From Heligmosomoides polygyrus polygyrus (lineage: Eukaryota; Nematoda; Chromadorea; Rhabditida; Heligmosomidae): a stretch of DNA of 64,000 nucleotides. Location of the stretch: the NCBI GenBank assembly GCA_947396885.1, contig OX377206.1, positions 14,445,466-14,509,465 on the forward strand, given 5' to 3'. Made by a program: the position numbers and the translations under genes. The first letter of the stretch is position 1. Every line of letters begins with the position of its first letter. Under the pieces are notes generated by a model. It was not told the origin of the DNA. It did no database searches and was given only the letters and a program-made list of their open reading frames with translations. This document shows, piece by piece, positions 21,570 through 32,799 of the stretch.

Positions 21570-22149
21570 AACTCCTTTATATATAGGTGGTGATTCCCTG
21601 CATTTTGAAATAGGCTTCAAATAAGCTCAGCAACATTCCTGTTGGCGACGAATAGGAATGAAGTGGTACGACCACATTATTCATAGTCAGATGGACTACG
21701 GACAGAACATAGACAGTTATATCCAAATCAAATGCGAGTGTAATTGTCTAGCCTCTATCCCCAAGCAAAGGTCAAGATAACTCAGCGAATTGGAATTTAA
21801 AAAAAGCGGCACTATCGTACTTTCGGGACTCCAGAGGTCGAGAAGAGGTCGAAAAAAAATCGCCAAGACTTCGCGTAGGGGGTTATTTGGGGTGCTGATC
21901 ACGAATCTCACATACTTCTTGAAAATTCGGCCGATTACGGTGGGTTACGATAGCTGCGGGTGACTAAGGCTGACGAGGTCAGAATTACCGATTTTACCCA
22001 AACTTCGCCAAGTGGGGGGGGGGGGGGTATTTGGGGGACTGACAACGAATCTGATGACCGTTTTTCGTTTTACGCTGAAGCTTAGGCAAAATCGGTGACC
22101 ATTACCTTATTCACCCGTACCTAACATAATCTACAGTACTCCAGCGTAA
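21570..22149. repeat. Repeat block flanking the 876-bp MITE, left side
   Basis: Contains at least two inverted copies of a motif that also lies at 23026-23260: GGTTATTTGGGGTGCTGATC and the inverse of CGAAAAACGGATGTCAG. A G-run lies at 22014-22027. The last bases, GTACTCCAGCGTAA, form the left half of the insertion site of the MITE. Confidence 0.6.
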
Positions 22150-23025
22150 GGGCCTGTTCATACTTCGCGACAGCAGCGACAAGAGCGACGAGAGCGTAGC
22201 GCGCGTGGCGTGCGCGGCGTCCGCAGCGCGCGGAAGTATGAACAGGCGACAAGAGCGACAAGAGCGACAAAAGCGACAAGAGCGACAAGAGCGACTGGGG
22301 CGACGGACGTAGTGTGGTGTACGTAATTGCACAAATAGGGTCGGGGGGGGGGGGTCACCTCCTAAAAAGTGTCTCCAACACAAAAGCAAGAAGGCAAAAC
22401 ACACTGGCATTAAAGAAAAGGCACAAACAATGCTATAGCTCTGTTCTATGCTCTCCTCCGCTGACGCGGAGGAGAGCACAGATTTGGGCAGGGGAAGGAA
22501 CTCCAGGGTGTGACTCGAGTGACGCGCCCGTGTTAAAATTGCCTGCATCCTTCAGTTCCCTCCCTTGCCCAATTCGGAAGCAGATAAAACTCGGATATGT
22601 AATCGAAACAAGGAGATAAAACTGCATCTACATGCGCTGTATGTAGTTACTCGTCGCGGCCGGCCATCGTGACCCCCCCCCCCCCCCCCCCGGCCCTATT
22701 TGCGCCCTGGCACTCAAAAGAAACATAAAAGCACTCCTTACCTTTGTATGAAAAACGGCACAACAGGAATCGTTTCCTTCCAGCACTAGTGCGTCTTCCA
22801 GCAGTAGTGCGGTGTAATTACGTACACCACACTCCATTCGTCGCCCCAGTCGCTCCCGGCGCCGGCGCGAAGTATGAACAGGCGACAAGAGCGACAAGAG
22901 CCACTGGAGCGACGGCTCCGGCGCTCGAGTATGAACACTTTTCGGCGGCGCGCGCTCGGTTTTAATCGATATGCATGTTTTGCACGGGCGACGAGTCGCT
23001 CTTGTCGCGAAGTATGAACAGGCCC
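22150..23025. mobile_element. MITE with long inverted arms and TAA target duplication (876 bp)
   Basis: It begins GGGCCTGTTCATACTTCGCG and ends with the inverse CGCGAAGTATGAACAGGCCC. TAA flanks both sides (22147-22149 and 23026-23028). The arms extend about 180-200 bases, including (AGAGCGACA)n-type runs and GTGTGGTGTACGTAATT. The middle has a GCTCTCCTCCGCTGACGCGGAGGAGAGC-type hairpin near 22450 and long G and C runs. A paralogous flank at 23150-23190 reads CTCCAACGTAAAACGAAAAA with no element, i.e. an empty site. It fits a PIF/Harbinger-type nonautonomous element. No transposase is visible. Confidence 0.8.
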
Positions 23026-23260
23026 TAAAACGAAAAACGGATGTCAGGTTCGTGACCAGCACCCCAAATAACCCCCCCCCCCCCTAGGCGAAGTTTGCGC
23101 GATATTGGTGACTATGGCCTCGGCAGCCTCAGTTACCCGTACTTACCGTAACCTACCGTACTCCAACGTAAAACGAAAAACGGATGTCAGATTCGTGATC
23201 GGCACCCCAAATAACCCCCTGGGCGAAGTTTGGACAAAAAATTTTCGACCTCTCCTCGTC
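23026..23260 (+). repeat. Repeat block flanking the 876-bp MITE, right side, with empty site
   Basis: Two direct copies of AACGAAAAACGGATGTCAG, then TTCGTGA..GGCACCCCAAATAACCCCC. The second copy (23161 onward) keeps the uninterrupted target, with TAA at 23169-23171. Confidence 0.7.
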
Positions 23261-23800
23261 CTCTGAACTCTCGAAAGTACCAAAGTAGTGCCAAAAAAAA
23301 AACTAAGTGAACAAACGATTTCACAATAGATGCAAGGCATCTGGCGATTATTCATGTAGGGCGTAAACGCTCGGATGCAAAAGCGACTCAAAACAAGTAC
23401 CAGATATCAGAGACCAAAACGAGAAAGAAAACGAGAAAAAACGTTAGTCGCATAGCGAAGCTGTTGCGCGTCCAACGGCTACCTTCACCTTAGCCCCCGA
23501 TATACTACGGCGAGACTTTCGCTTTGCATTAGTACTCCAAGCACAACAGATGTGGTAGACGGCTTTATTCCTTGTCCCTGGCGAACTATAGTACGCAGTC
23601 GAGTGAACTCTGGTATACATACACGACCGCAGGCTGGCTTTGACTTAATCGCCGTTTAATCATGAGAATATGCGTATATGCAATGTGTTACAAACATAAG
23701 AACAACTTTGAAACTTTGATGCATACAAGATCAACACGATTGTCGGAATCCAGCGAACTTTGAGCTCACTTGTCATGAGCAATAATAAATTAAAAGAGGA
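23261..23800. other. No gene recognised
   Basis: Short frames only. No repeat relationship detected by eye. Confidence 0.45.
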
Positions 23801-26480
23801 AACCGACTACATTTACTGTTTACTGCTGCATTTCAGAAGTCAATCTCCATGCAAGGTAGAAGCAGTAAGGACTACACACATTGAATAGTATTGTTTACTA
23901 CATGAACTTAACGAGCACACGTGACAGCGAGACGGAAACACTGGATATGGCGGAGTAAAACAGACAACAACATAAGACAAGAGCTTTCTAAAAATTAAGA
24001 TCACATTGGATTGGACATACAGAGACCGGTCAATCGTAATGAGTGTGAAAAATGGATTTGGAACTTGTTTTATTCCATCTTTGATGATCAGGACAGGCCC
24101 TACGAATAAAGACATTTTCCGGTAACAGTAAGTTACGCGCGCACCTCTGGTCGCGTCCTGCAGGACAAAGAAGAGAAAGTTATCAGAGCTATTTGTGCTC
24201 CAAGCAATATCACAGCTACGGCTCAACATTAGCTGTCAAGGAGAGCGAGTTCACCAGCAAATGACTTCGGGTTCTTCGTTGCATGGGCCATTCAGATGAC
24301 TGGTTTGAGACCGGGCATTCATGTAAGGATATATCCGGCAGGGCGACCAGGTGAACACTGTCACGGCAGAGTTGTTCGTTTAGCGAATCTAGCAGAAACA
24401 GATAACAAGGCCCGTCTGAAAGACATATTTAAAGTCACGATGAGCAATGAATTCCAGCACTATCTCAGAATTACGGTCATGACGACTAACTCCAAGAGAA
24501 CGACGGAGTCAATAAGTGAAACAAAGAAACTATCATCTAACTGTGAAGGCGGCAATTTACAAGAGAATGTTACAACCTGCTGAATTCCTGTAGCAGCGGA
24601 GCTTCCTTCATCTTCTGTATCTTTGCTGGTGCCGCTTCCGAGAATCACCCAAACCGCCCGACGCCGGTTCTAAAAGTGTTTCTCTACTTATTAGCTAGCA
24701 TCAGCACACCAAAAACACTACATGTGGGGCGTTTGGTCAACCGGCTGCAAGGGGTGCAGCAAGGGAGGTAACAGCCAGTAAAGACACCGAACAAAGTTTA
24801 TGTACCGTATAACACTAACTTCCAATTCTCTTTCGGCTTCTTGATGAAACAACGAGGTTTGACTCAGCCCGATTAGGCTCGCAATTGGTACCCTGAGAAT
24901 TTTCAAGATAATCCAAGAAGTAAGGGCGCATTAGTAAAATTCTCTCACCACGCATCGTTATGAATTGTCGAGCGCCATCGATATACCTTGTACTTGGGAT
25001 GGCTCCATTTAAATAGACCTTATTCGTTTCGAACTGAAATGAGCACCTAACTTCCACGAAGACAGAAACAGCAGATAAAACAGTTTCTCACCATTTGGCT
25101 GACGGCAAAGCCACCTTATCCGGGCGAAGATTTTGTCCCTTTTGGAGATATTTCTGAAAACAATTGTAACCTTCCACTAGATGTCGAACGAAATCACAGG
25201 TACCCTGACACGGTTCAGTGTTAACAGAGCCTGAAATTCAGCTTCAAGCCCTGTACATGATCTTTCATTTTATACTCCCGGAAACTTCTGTATTAAGACC
25301 GAGGGTCCTTTATGGCTATGGAGCAAACAATATTGAAAATTGCGAACGAAGAAAAATGAGTTGCACGCCAGCTTCGCGTGTTGAAGCAGTTAGAATTCAG
25401 GCTAGAGTTATTTCATTAAAGAACCTATGATGGAGAACCAGTACGGGAAGCCCTCTAAAAGCACTAGCACAATCATTTCGTTTCAGAATATTACGACGTC
25501 TATCGGCTTACTGTCATTCGTTTTCGTTCAGATCGGCTAGAAATGAAGGGCGTGGCGCAACCCAGAAGTGTGATTGACAACGTGATTGCTCTTCATAGGT
25601 CTTTCCTTTGAAGCTGAAATCATACCGAGATCAACCAGAAGAAGATACGTTCAAGTCGTTCCGTCATGATCGGTAACGCATACAGTTGCGTATAGTAGTT
25701 CGCATAGTAGTCCCCTATAGATTGCCAAATATTAGCGGATAGCACTACTGCGAAGAAGTACCGTAGTGTGCTTACTTACTTGGCAACCTTTTCTAAGACG
25801 CCAACAACGCAGATGCACTTCTAACACTTACACAGGTCTCTGCAAACGTCTCCACTACAACAAGGCTGAAGGGCGCTATCGTCGACACCTAAAGCATGAA
25901 CATCGAGAAGCACAAACTTGGTTGCAGTCTACATTGTATCTATAACGCTAAAACCGGAAAAAAAATGAAACATGCGCGCGTCGATAACTCCGAATAGCAA
26001 TCAATATCGCTATCAGATCGACATAGAACGACTGGCATATACGGTAAAAACATGAGCACACGCATACGCAACACGACCTAAGCTTCATCAAGAAATTTCT
26101 ACCGAGAATAAATTGAGTCGCTTACCTTCATCACATAACATGCCATCATAGCCAGGTGAGCACCTATACGCACTGCTCGGAAGAATATCGTGCTTCACAG
26201 AGTGACACGTGACACGTGTCCGAGACGCAGTCACTGCTATTGTGACACATCGGTGACGCACAAAGATCAGCTTCATCTGAACAAACGTTGACCCAATAGA
26301 GTTAGTCAGTAAAAAAACGCTGAAAATGAACTCACTGGTTTCCGAGCGCAAGTGGCATTACGTTTACACAAATGTCCCGATTTTGCTGTGAGAAAATTTA
26401 CGCACACCCAGCTTCCTATATTGGCACTACAGCATTACGAGAGATTTTGCTGTCGCAAGTGACCTCATCTGGGCCTGAAA
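23800..26480 (-). pseudogene. Decayed EGF-like exon cluster, copy A
   Basis: Aligns with 32800-36250 (copy C) in direct orientation. On the minus strand it holds short exon-like units with nematode splice ends. 26336-26474 reads PDEVTCDSK. 26126-26276 reads DLCASPMCHNSSDCVSD, then in a shifted frame YRCSPGYDGMLCDE. 25780-25888 reads VDDSALQPCCSGDVCRDLC, then KCICVVG after a stop. 25101-25160 reads KYLQKGQN. 24577-24669 reads ILGSGTSKDTEDE. One unit ends at 24415 with QCSPGRPAG. Spacing such as C-x3-C-x5-C and C-x2-GY-x-G-x2-C is EGF-like. In-frame stops and shifts show decay, and differences from copy C are mostly amino-acid changing. A functional relative may exist outside the window. Confidence 0.5.
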
Positions 26481-27682
26481 TATAGATTACAGCAGCATAG
26501 CTTGTATGGCTACATACCTATAATAAGGAAACAACAATTCATCTAGAGCATGAACTCTCCAAGATAATGGTGATGTTTGGCCGGTAGAAAAAGGAACAAT
26601 CAAAGGATGCCATAACACCGTCACCTAGTATTGATGTCGTCAGTTCTCAGAGAGACTCCATGATCTTTGCGCAGACCATGTCCGTCAGAACATATCATCA
26701 TTAGAAGCACAACCAAAGAGCACAATACGAAGCCCCATCCAGCAAAATATTCATGTAGTGACGCTGCTCGAGAGCAAGGCATCAAGCGCAAAACCAGGTA
26801 GCAAGCAAGGTTGACCTAAACTTGATGAAAGGAGAGGCGCTTAATTTGAATCTCAAGAAGGCCAACAACACAGACACAAGCGTTTGCTAATCATTCGACG
26901 GTGTCTCATAAGAAACAGGACTGCGGTTTGAGAACGAAGCCTAGCGAGAGGAACAATGAAACAACCGATTCTGTACTTAATTGTGCATACATTTAATCAT
27001 GGAATCGATACGGCACTGGAAGATCGGACATTTATGTAGCTAACTTCGGAGATTTACCTTTTTTTACACGACTATGTTCGTGCGCTAGATTACAACGGAA
27101 CTTCAACACAATGTAATACATCATGACGTCCAATGAATAAGGGTTCGCAACACCTGAAGCGTCTTACTCTAGGAACATACATGGTGCTAGCCGAGTATTC
27201 CCAGAACATGAACGCTTGAAAACACCGCAACGGCAGTGATGAGGAATAGTTATCATCTGCCAGTAGCAAAGGAAGTCCTCACCACGGCTATGGTGCCAGC
27301 GCTTACATCATTCTGTTCCTCAAACCTCCGAAGCGCTACAAGAACGCAGGCCCAAATGCCGTTTTCCTCCTCAATTGTTCGGAGGGGCGCCATAACAACA
27401 TGTTACCATTGCAGGAACCACGACCAAATTTTCATTATTGACATACGGAAGGCTACGGAGGCTCAACTCTCTGCTTGGGAAAAGAAGATCTCCTGTGCTT
27501 ATCCATGCATGCTTTTAAGAAATTGTTGTTGACTAGGTTCTGTTCATAGCTACTTTTAGAGTTACGAATGCCTCTTGTCACGATTGGTTGCTGTTATGTG
27601 ACTTTTCAGCAGAACGTGTTGCTCTTTCTCATTTGTTTTAGGCGTGGGATCATGTCCACGTTATGAGTAAATAAATACTCAC
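26481..27682. other. No supported gene
   Basis: A 37-codon minus-strand frame ending at a GTGAGG donor near 27282 (APLRTIEEENGIWACVLVAL) is the only notable item. It has no acceptor upstream, so I do not call it an exon. Confidence 0.4.
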
Positions 27683-27928
27683 CCGGCGAACATTTTCGCT
27701 GCTTTTTTGCGGCATGAACCGACCAGTACCCTGCACCAATCCTTCACCTCCATCAACGCTGGATCGCACAGGAAACGGTTGCCCTTCAGACGAGAATTTT
27801 GGAATCATTTCTCGTCCCACAAATGGCATCGCAATTGGCCTTTGAAAACGAGAGCCAGGAACAGCGGGTGGGTGACATGTGGCCGTGGATCCGACGATTT
27901 CGCTCACCAGTGGAGGAGCTCGACTAAC
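27683..27928 (-). CDS. Candidate internal exon, unknown protein
   Basis: This 246-base stretch is open for exactly 82 codons on the minus strand. TTTTCTTTAG lies immediately before it and GTGAGTATT immediately after, both good nematode splice signals. It encodes VSRAPPLVSEIVGSTATCH, then PIAMPFVGREMIPKF and VDGGEGLVQGTGRFMPQK, a Pro/Gly/Ser-rich segment with one cysteine. There is no membrane segment and no domain I recognise. Exons on either side are not evident, so the transcript is unknown. It is unique in the window, unlike the decayed repeats around it. Confidence 0.4.
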
Positions 27929-29240
27929 CTAAAGAAAAGATTTTCCATTTTATTTCGGCCCATCCGGAAGGAATTTCGCCTATGTGGAGCAGAAAATTTA
28001 CAATTTGGAAAATGCAATGTCTGCATGCAAGCACAAGCCTCGCGACACGTCGGGGTCCGGCGCAGCGCAAACGCAGACAGCTTGAGCGCGCAAAGACGAT
28101 TGCGGCGCACCGAGAGCACAGATAGCTAGGGCGCGCAGATTAGCTAGGTGCTGGTTGACCTGTGTAGAAGACTCCGCTCACTACTATAAGAGTGATTACG
28201 AGCAACAATAAAAGGCATTAAAATCCAAAGAAGGTTAGGTGACTTCCTCAGTTGAGCACAGGTGACGTAGATGGAACCATGGTTAACCTCCATCTCTGCA
28301 GTGTCGCTGAATTTGTACCTCACATCTACGAGACCTACAAAACATTGAGTTTCTCATCGTCTTGTCACCGCAAGTCGTGCGCAAAAAAGAAAACATACAA
28401 GCCACTATCACTGATCGTTAGGAGTGTAGGTCCTGGCGCATTTCAGGAAGAACTGTTTCCAGCCGACCTTTGCGTTCCATCCTTTGTGGTTCCGCGACTG
28501 CAGTGTTTGATTGGATTGCACGAATTAAAATGAAAACCTTTTAATCGTTCGCTGTTGTGAGGTATCAAACAAATATTGCATAGTAGCGACTGAATACGAG
28601 CCACACGGAAACAGGTTTAATCCAAATAAAAGAAGACAGCAGTCCTTGCACGGGTCATTCTATAGAGGAGATTTTCTAAACGCATTTTCTGTCGGATTGC
28701 ACAGCACACCCTGAGGTAAGCGGGACAGAATGAACCAGCGGAGAAACGTCACCCCCTAATGTAGATGATCGTGAGGTTCGGAGACCGTAAACCAAAGCGG
28801 CAGCCTACCTTCACAAGTCAACAAAGATTCAGAAGTAGGGCTATTGGATATTCCAAAACCAGCTAACATACAAAACTGCAATGCAGATTTATTTACATAT
28901 TTTACAAGCTAAATTGTTAGGCCTACTACCATATTTCACATGTCGATCTCAAATATATGGCCAACAGTGAGGATAGCAACACATACGCATTAGTACGACC
29001 TACAAAAGCTACACATACAGTGAACAACACATATACAGAACAATGAAGCACCACAAGGGCTATCTTGAAGCTAAAAGAACGATACTAGGTTGCACTAATG
29101 ATATGAGGTGACATGTACATCGCGGCATACAGTTTCGAGTGTTGACTCTATCTACGTGTTCAGTGTCTGCAGCGGGCATCGCGGTGTAGAGTAATGGGCG
29201 ATTTTTGTTTTGCGTTGACTGCGCTCTGCCAAAGCAGACC
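27929..29240. other. No gene recognised
   Basis: A GC-rich patch at 28020-28110 is open in both directions, without motifs. The rest is AT-rich with no repeats I could match. Confidence 0.4.
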
Positions 29241-29244
29241 GCAA

Positions 29245-29340
29245 ATCCGGTCGGCAGCCGAACACTGGCGGCGCAGTGGATAGGGAAGTGGTAGGGCGGG
29301 AGTCCAGTCGTTGATGTTGGGCTCGTCCGCAACGTCGCTC
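29245..29340 (+). repeat. Possible SINE head
   Basis: GGCGCAGTGGATAGGGAAGTGG resembles an A box with the context seen at 30117-30128 (minus). A B box is not clear. Possibly a truncated copy. Confidence 0.25.
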
Positions 29341-29469
29341 TTTGTCACTTTCTGCAAAAGCTTCGATAAGTTCAGTCGGTGCGAAATCACACCGAAGAAC
29401 AGCGCCAAGAATGAGAGGCGATTCAACGGCTTCTACTCTCATGAATCACAAGGTCGGCAACCGGCATCT

Positions 29470-30050
29470 TAAAACGGGTGAGTTAGATCAGCCAGACCCC
29501 GGAGTTCCATTGATCCGCGCTCTCCTCCGTGTTTGCGGAGAACAGCACAGTAACCGTGTTGTGCATTTTACGAGCATGTGCAATCTTGATGGGAGTGTAA
29601 GGGTTTGGAAATCCCGGAGTCGTATTCCAACTGCCTTGACCCAGGGTTGACCCGCCGCGATCATGCCACAGGCACTCACGGAGACTATTTAAGGCCGCTG
29701 CGGCAGCCGTCGAGGAGATCTCCCGATATCGACCATCGACCAGTTTGGATTGACCGCTTCAGATCTTTCTTAACATCGATGAACATGGAAGTGGGCTCTT
29801 CGGGTACTAATGGACAAATCGGGGGCGAACCTATAATTTCGCACCAGGCTGTGTCTGTGATCAACACCGCAAGTAACACCTTTAGAGTAATTGCCAAGCT
29901 TACGCGAACGAATCTTTTTCAAGCTCGGGATTCGTGAGAGGACAATCGCGCTCACGAATCGCGCCCATGAAGGGGTTTCCATGCTGGGGAAGTTTCTCGT
30001 TGTGATTTCTCATGCAGAGTTTGGATTGACCGCTTCAGATCTTTCTTAAG
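29470..30050 (+). repeat. Repeat block with a 28-bp direct duplication
   Basis: TTGGATTGACCGCTTCAGAT plus CTTTCTTA occurs at 29748-29775 and again at 30022-30049, 274 bases apart. The hairpin-like GCGCTCTCCTCCG...CGGAGAACAGC near 29517 resembles the hairpin inside the 876-bp MITE. This may be the edge of an undescribed mobile element. Confidence 0.4.
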
Positions 30051-30051
30051 A

Positions 30052-30145
30052 AGTGCAAAAAGGCTTCCTCAATGAATCGAACCACCCACTCCTTGCCTTC
30101 CACGACTCTACTTCCCTACCTACTGGGCCACAACTACACGGCGGA
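30052..30145 (-). repeat. tRNA-derived SINE-like repeat
   Basis: The minus strand has TGGCCCAGTAGGTAGGGAAG (A box) and GGTGGTTCGATTCA (B box, plus-strand 30073-30083) at tRNA spacing, then GGAAGCCTTTTTGCAC. The pyrimidine-rich CTTTTTGCA tail is shared with other SINE-like copies at 16455 and 42940. Confidence 0.5.
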
Positions 30146-30559
30146 CAGAGCTGCGTGCGGACAACTTCAGTAGAGCGCGGCCAATGCAGAGCGAAAATGA
30201 CATCTGCTGCAGACAAGGAACACAAATCTAAAATCAGCGTTCAAAGCTGCACATATATATCTCACCTGAAAGTGTTACTGCGACCTTGTATCTGTCGTCT
30301 GTAATTCCGCTGCCCTTGTTTTTTCCTTGGCAACTGGAGACACTGACTGGTGTAGTTGCCATAATAATCTTCTACGCAAACCGACCATGTTGGCAGGGAC
30401 ACGCGTTTGACTGAAGCACATCTGATATGCCTCCCGGTGAAAAGCGCCGACGAATTGGTTGAGCTGACAGGCGCACAAATATGTCAATCTACGCGCGTCC
30501 GACAATCGATAGTTAATGCTCACTAATGCAAACTAAGGAGCCTAAACTCGCAATCGCAA

Positions 30560-31700
30560 TGGGTTCTGCAGTACTCGTCAGTACTCTATTATGACACGTC
30601 GCCGACGGATAAGGATTAGGCTTATCTGGGCAAACATGGTAACGGCAGAGGCAACAAATAAAAATCGATGAAAAGACTCACTGGTTTCTTACTCGGTTCC
30701 GGTGTAAGCGGCGCCACATTTACACATGTGTCCCGAACTGATTTCGACAACAGAGCTAATGTCGTGGATGAATATCTCTAATAAGGTATCATAAAATCAT
30801 CTTTATCCATTGGCTACATCACCAACTTGACGGTACTCACAAGGGGGTCAATGAGGTCGCTCCGGAGGTTCTTAAACCAGATCTATACGGTCTTGTAGGA
30901 CTAGGATCATAGGGCTATGTTTCGTTTTTGCTAAATGCCCTTCGCCGGTCCAGAATACGCAAAAAACTGTATCATTGCAGTGCGGGCTGATAAGGCAAAA
31001 CTGACGATAGAATAGCGATGTTGCGCTCAAAAATTAATCTACAAAAGGTTTGGAGGAAAGGACTGGAGACTTACTTCCACTCAAACTGTGGAACAAAATC
31101 GTGTGCATGTAGAAGTGGACCAGGTGGACCATTAGATACTCTGTACGATCAGAACACTACATTCGGCAATCTGTCGCCGTAACGTAGGTGAACTCAGCTC
31201 ACTGTGATCCGACCAGATGAGTGCTACAGCCCGCTACAGCTGGCTACGGCTCCATTACTAACATAGCACACTAGAAGCAACAACCCTTAGACGACGAAGT
31301 TGACTGGATAGTTGTGAGAACCAGAAGAATGAGAAACGCCATGAAATTCGACCCCACTCAATACGCTTCGCTCGCGAGATGCACTCCCCTTCTACGCACC
31401 ATGACGGAAACACTCAAAATGTTTACTTCTGGATAGAGAGACAACAAATATTTCATTGCTCCAGTAATGCCAGACACACATCGCAGACGGAAAAGAGATC
31501 TAGTTGAGCTGAAAGCGAAATCACAGTGGAAATCTTTTCGTTGTCCCACACAATCAATCCCTGATGACCGGGTAATGTGAAGTCGATCCAAAATTTGTGG
31601 TTAGATGTTCTTTAGGTGGACGCATCTGATAAGCGACAAAAAACGCCGAAGGTCACTGCTTCTTCTCCCATCCTGGCGTCGTGGTTGCGATGCGTGATTG
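30560..31700 (-). pseudogene. Decayed segment, copy B of the EGF-like cluster
   Basis: 30680-30760 carries the unit before a GTGAGT donor, read on the minus strand as KSVRDTCVNVAPLTPEPSK. It aligns with units near 26336 (copy A) and 41935 (copy D). 30960-31700 aligns with 42660-44560. Shared text includes GATCCGACCAGATG.GTG and the run of AATCAATC near the end. No complete frame. Confidence 0.4.
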
Positions 31701-32250
31701 CAAGTGTGCAACATCGGCAGCCAGTCATAATCATAATTGGTCTGTTCAAACGTGGTACGTTAACATAGTAATGCACGCAACGAGTTTGTTCATTGCCTGC
31801 GACGGGAGCGGCTGGTCGTTCATGCAAAAGATGCAAATCGATCAAAACCAAGCGATCACCGCGAAAGCTGCTCTCCGACGCTGGGGGGGGGGCATGCGAT
31901 CTATGTACACCTCCTTACCCAACCCCCCTCCCCCCCCCCCCCCGTCCCAACTTCATATCCGCCCGAAGTATTGTAGAACTATCCCTGTAGTTTCGTTTAA
32001 AAAAACTACACACTACGTAATAACAGGCTTCGCATACAGCTGAATATGTTCCAGCTCTTGGCTGCGTTGCATACGAGATCAAGACAGTGATAGGTTCTTC
32101 AACTGTATCTCAGACGCATTCATATAGTGTCCACTATACACTGGATCCGATCAAAAATCTTCGGATAATTAGATGAGTCGGATAACGCTTTTCGGATAAA
32201 TGCCGTGGTAACTTAAAAGCTTCCAGTATCAATAAATACAGAAAGGACCT
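31701..32250. other. No gene; C-run at 31921-31943
   Basis: A long poly-C/CCT tract and otherwise unremarkable sequence. An open frame spans the tract on the plus strand but has no motif. Confidence 0.45.
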
Positions 32251-32600
32251 TCTCTCTTTAAAGCCCGGCTTAAATCTACATTTGGTTCTGACGCATCCCT
32301 TCCAAGATCAATGCTGCAAAGTTGAGACATTCTTTTCATTTGAAAAAAAAAAACTCCAGGCGCCCACATTTTTTGTGTACATCTTAGGAAAGACTTAACG
32401 CTCTTCAACAACAACATGCAACGCCAATGCAAACGCGTTAAGTCGTAAGGATCTCACCTGAGAGGACATCCATTGCTCCAGAAGTGGGTGTGGTAGGTGT
32501 GCTCCGGCACGGCGTTCGGGATGCTCAGGTTCATATGTTACAACATAAACATATGAGCCTGAGCTTCCCAAACGCCAAAAGCCTAGATCTGACATCATGA
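32250..32600. repeat. Dispersed repeat with exon-like unit copy 3 and palindrome
   Basis: 32250-32457 aligns with 63150-63343 and 10850-11045. 32458-32540 is the third exon-like unit; its minus-strand frame YEPEHPERRAGAHLP, LLEQWMSSQ runs open into a GTGAGATC donor. The acceptor AG is lost because an inverted piece of the same unit follows: GCTCAGGTTCATATGTTA pairs with AACATATGAGCCTGAGC, making a palindrome at 32523-32566. Confidence 0.5.
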
Positions 32601-32799
32601 GGACGAGCATGAAAGAACACGTGGTCGATAGTGTCCACCTGTGTCACAGAGGCAAGCCGCAAACATTCCTGGAAATTTCGGTCGTTTTCCAGTATTTAAA
32701 CCCAAAACGACAATACACATCTTCACTTCTTTACACAAGTGCAAAAGAAGCGACTGGATATTCCAAATGCAAGCGACATTGAACAACTGCTCCAAAAAT

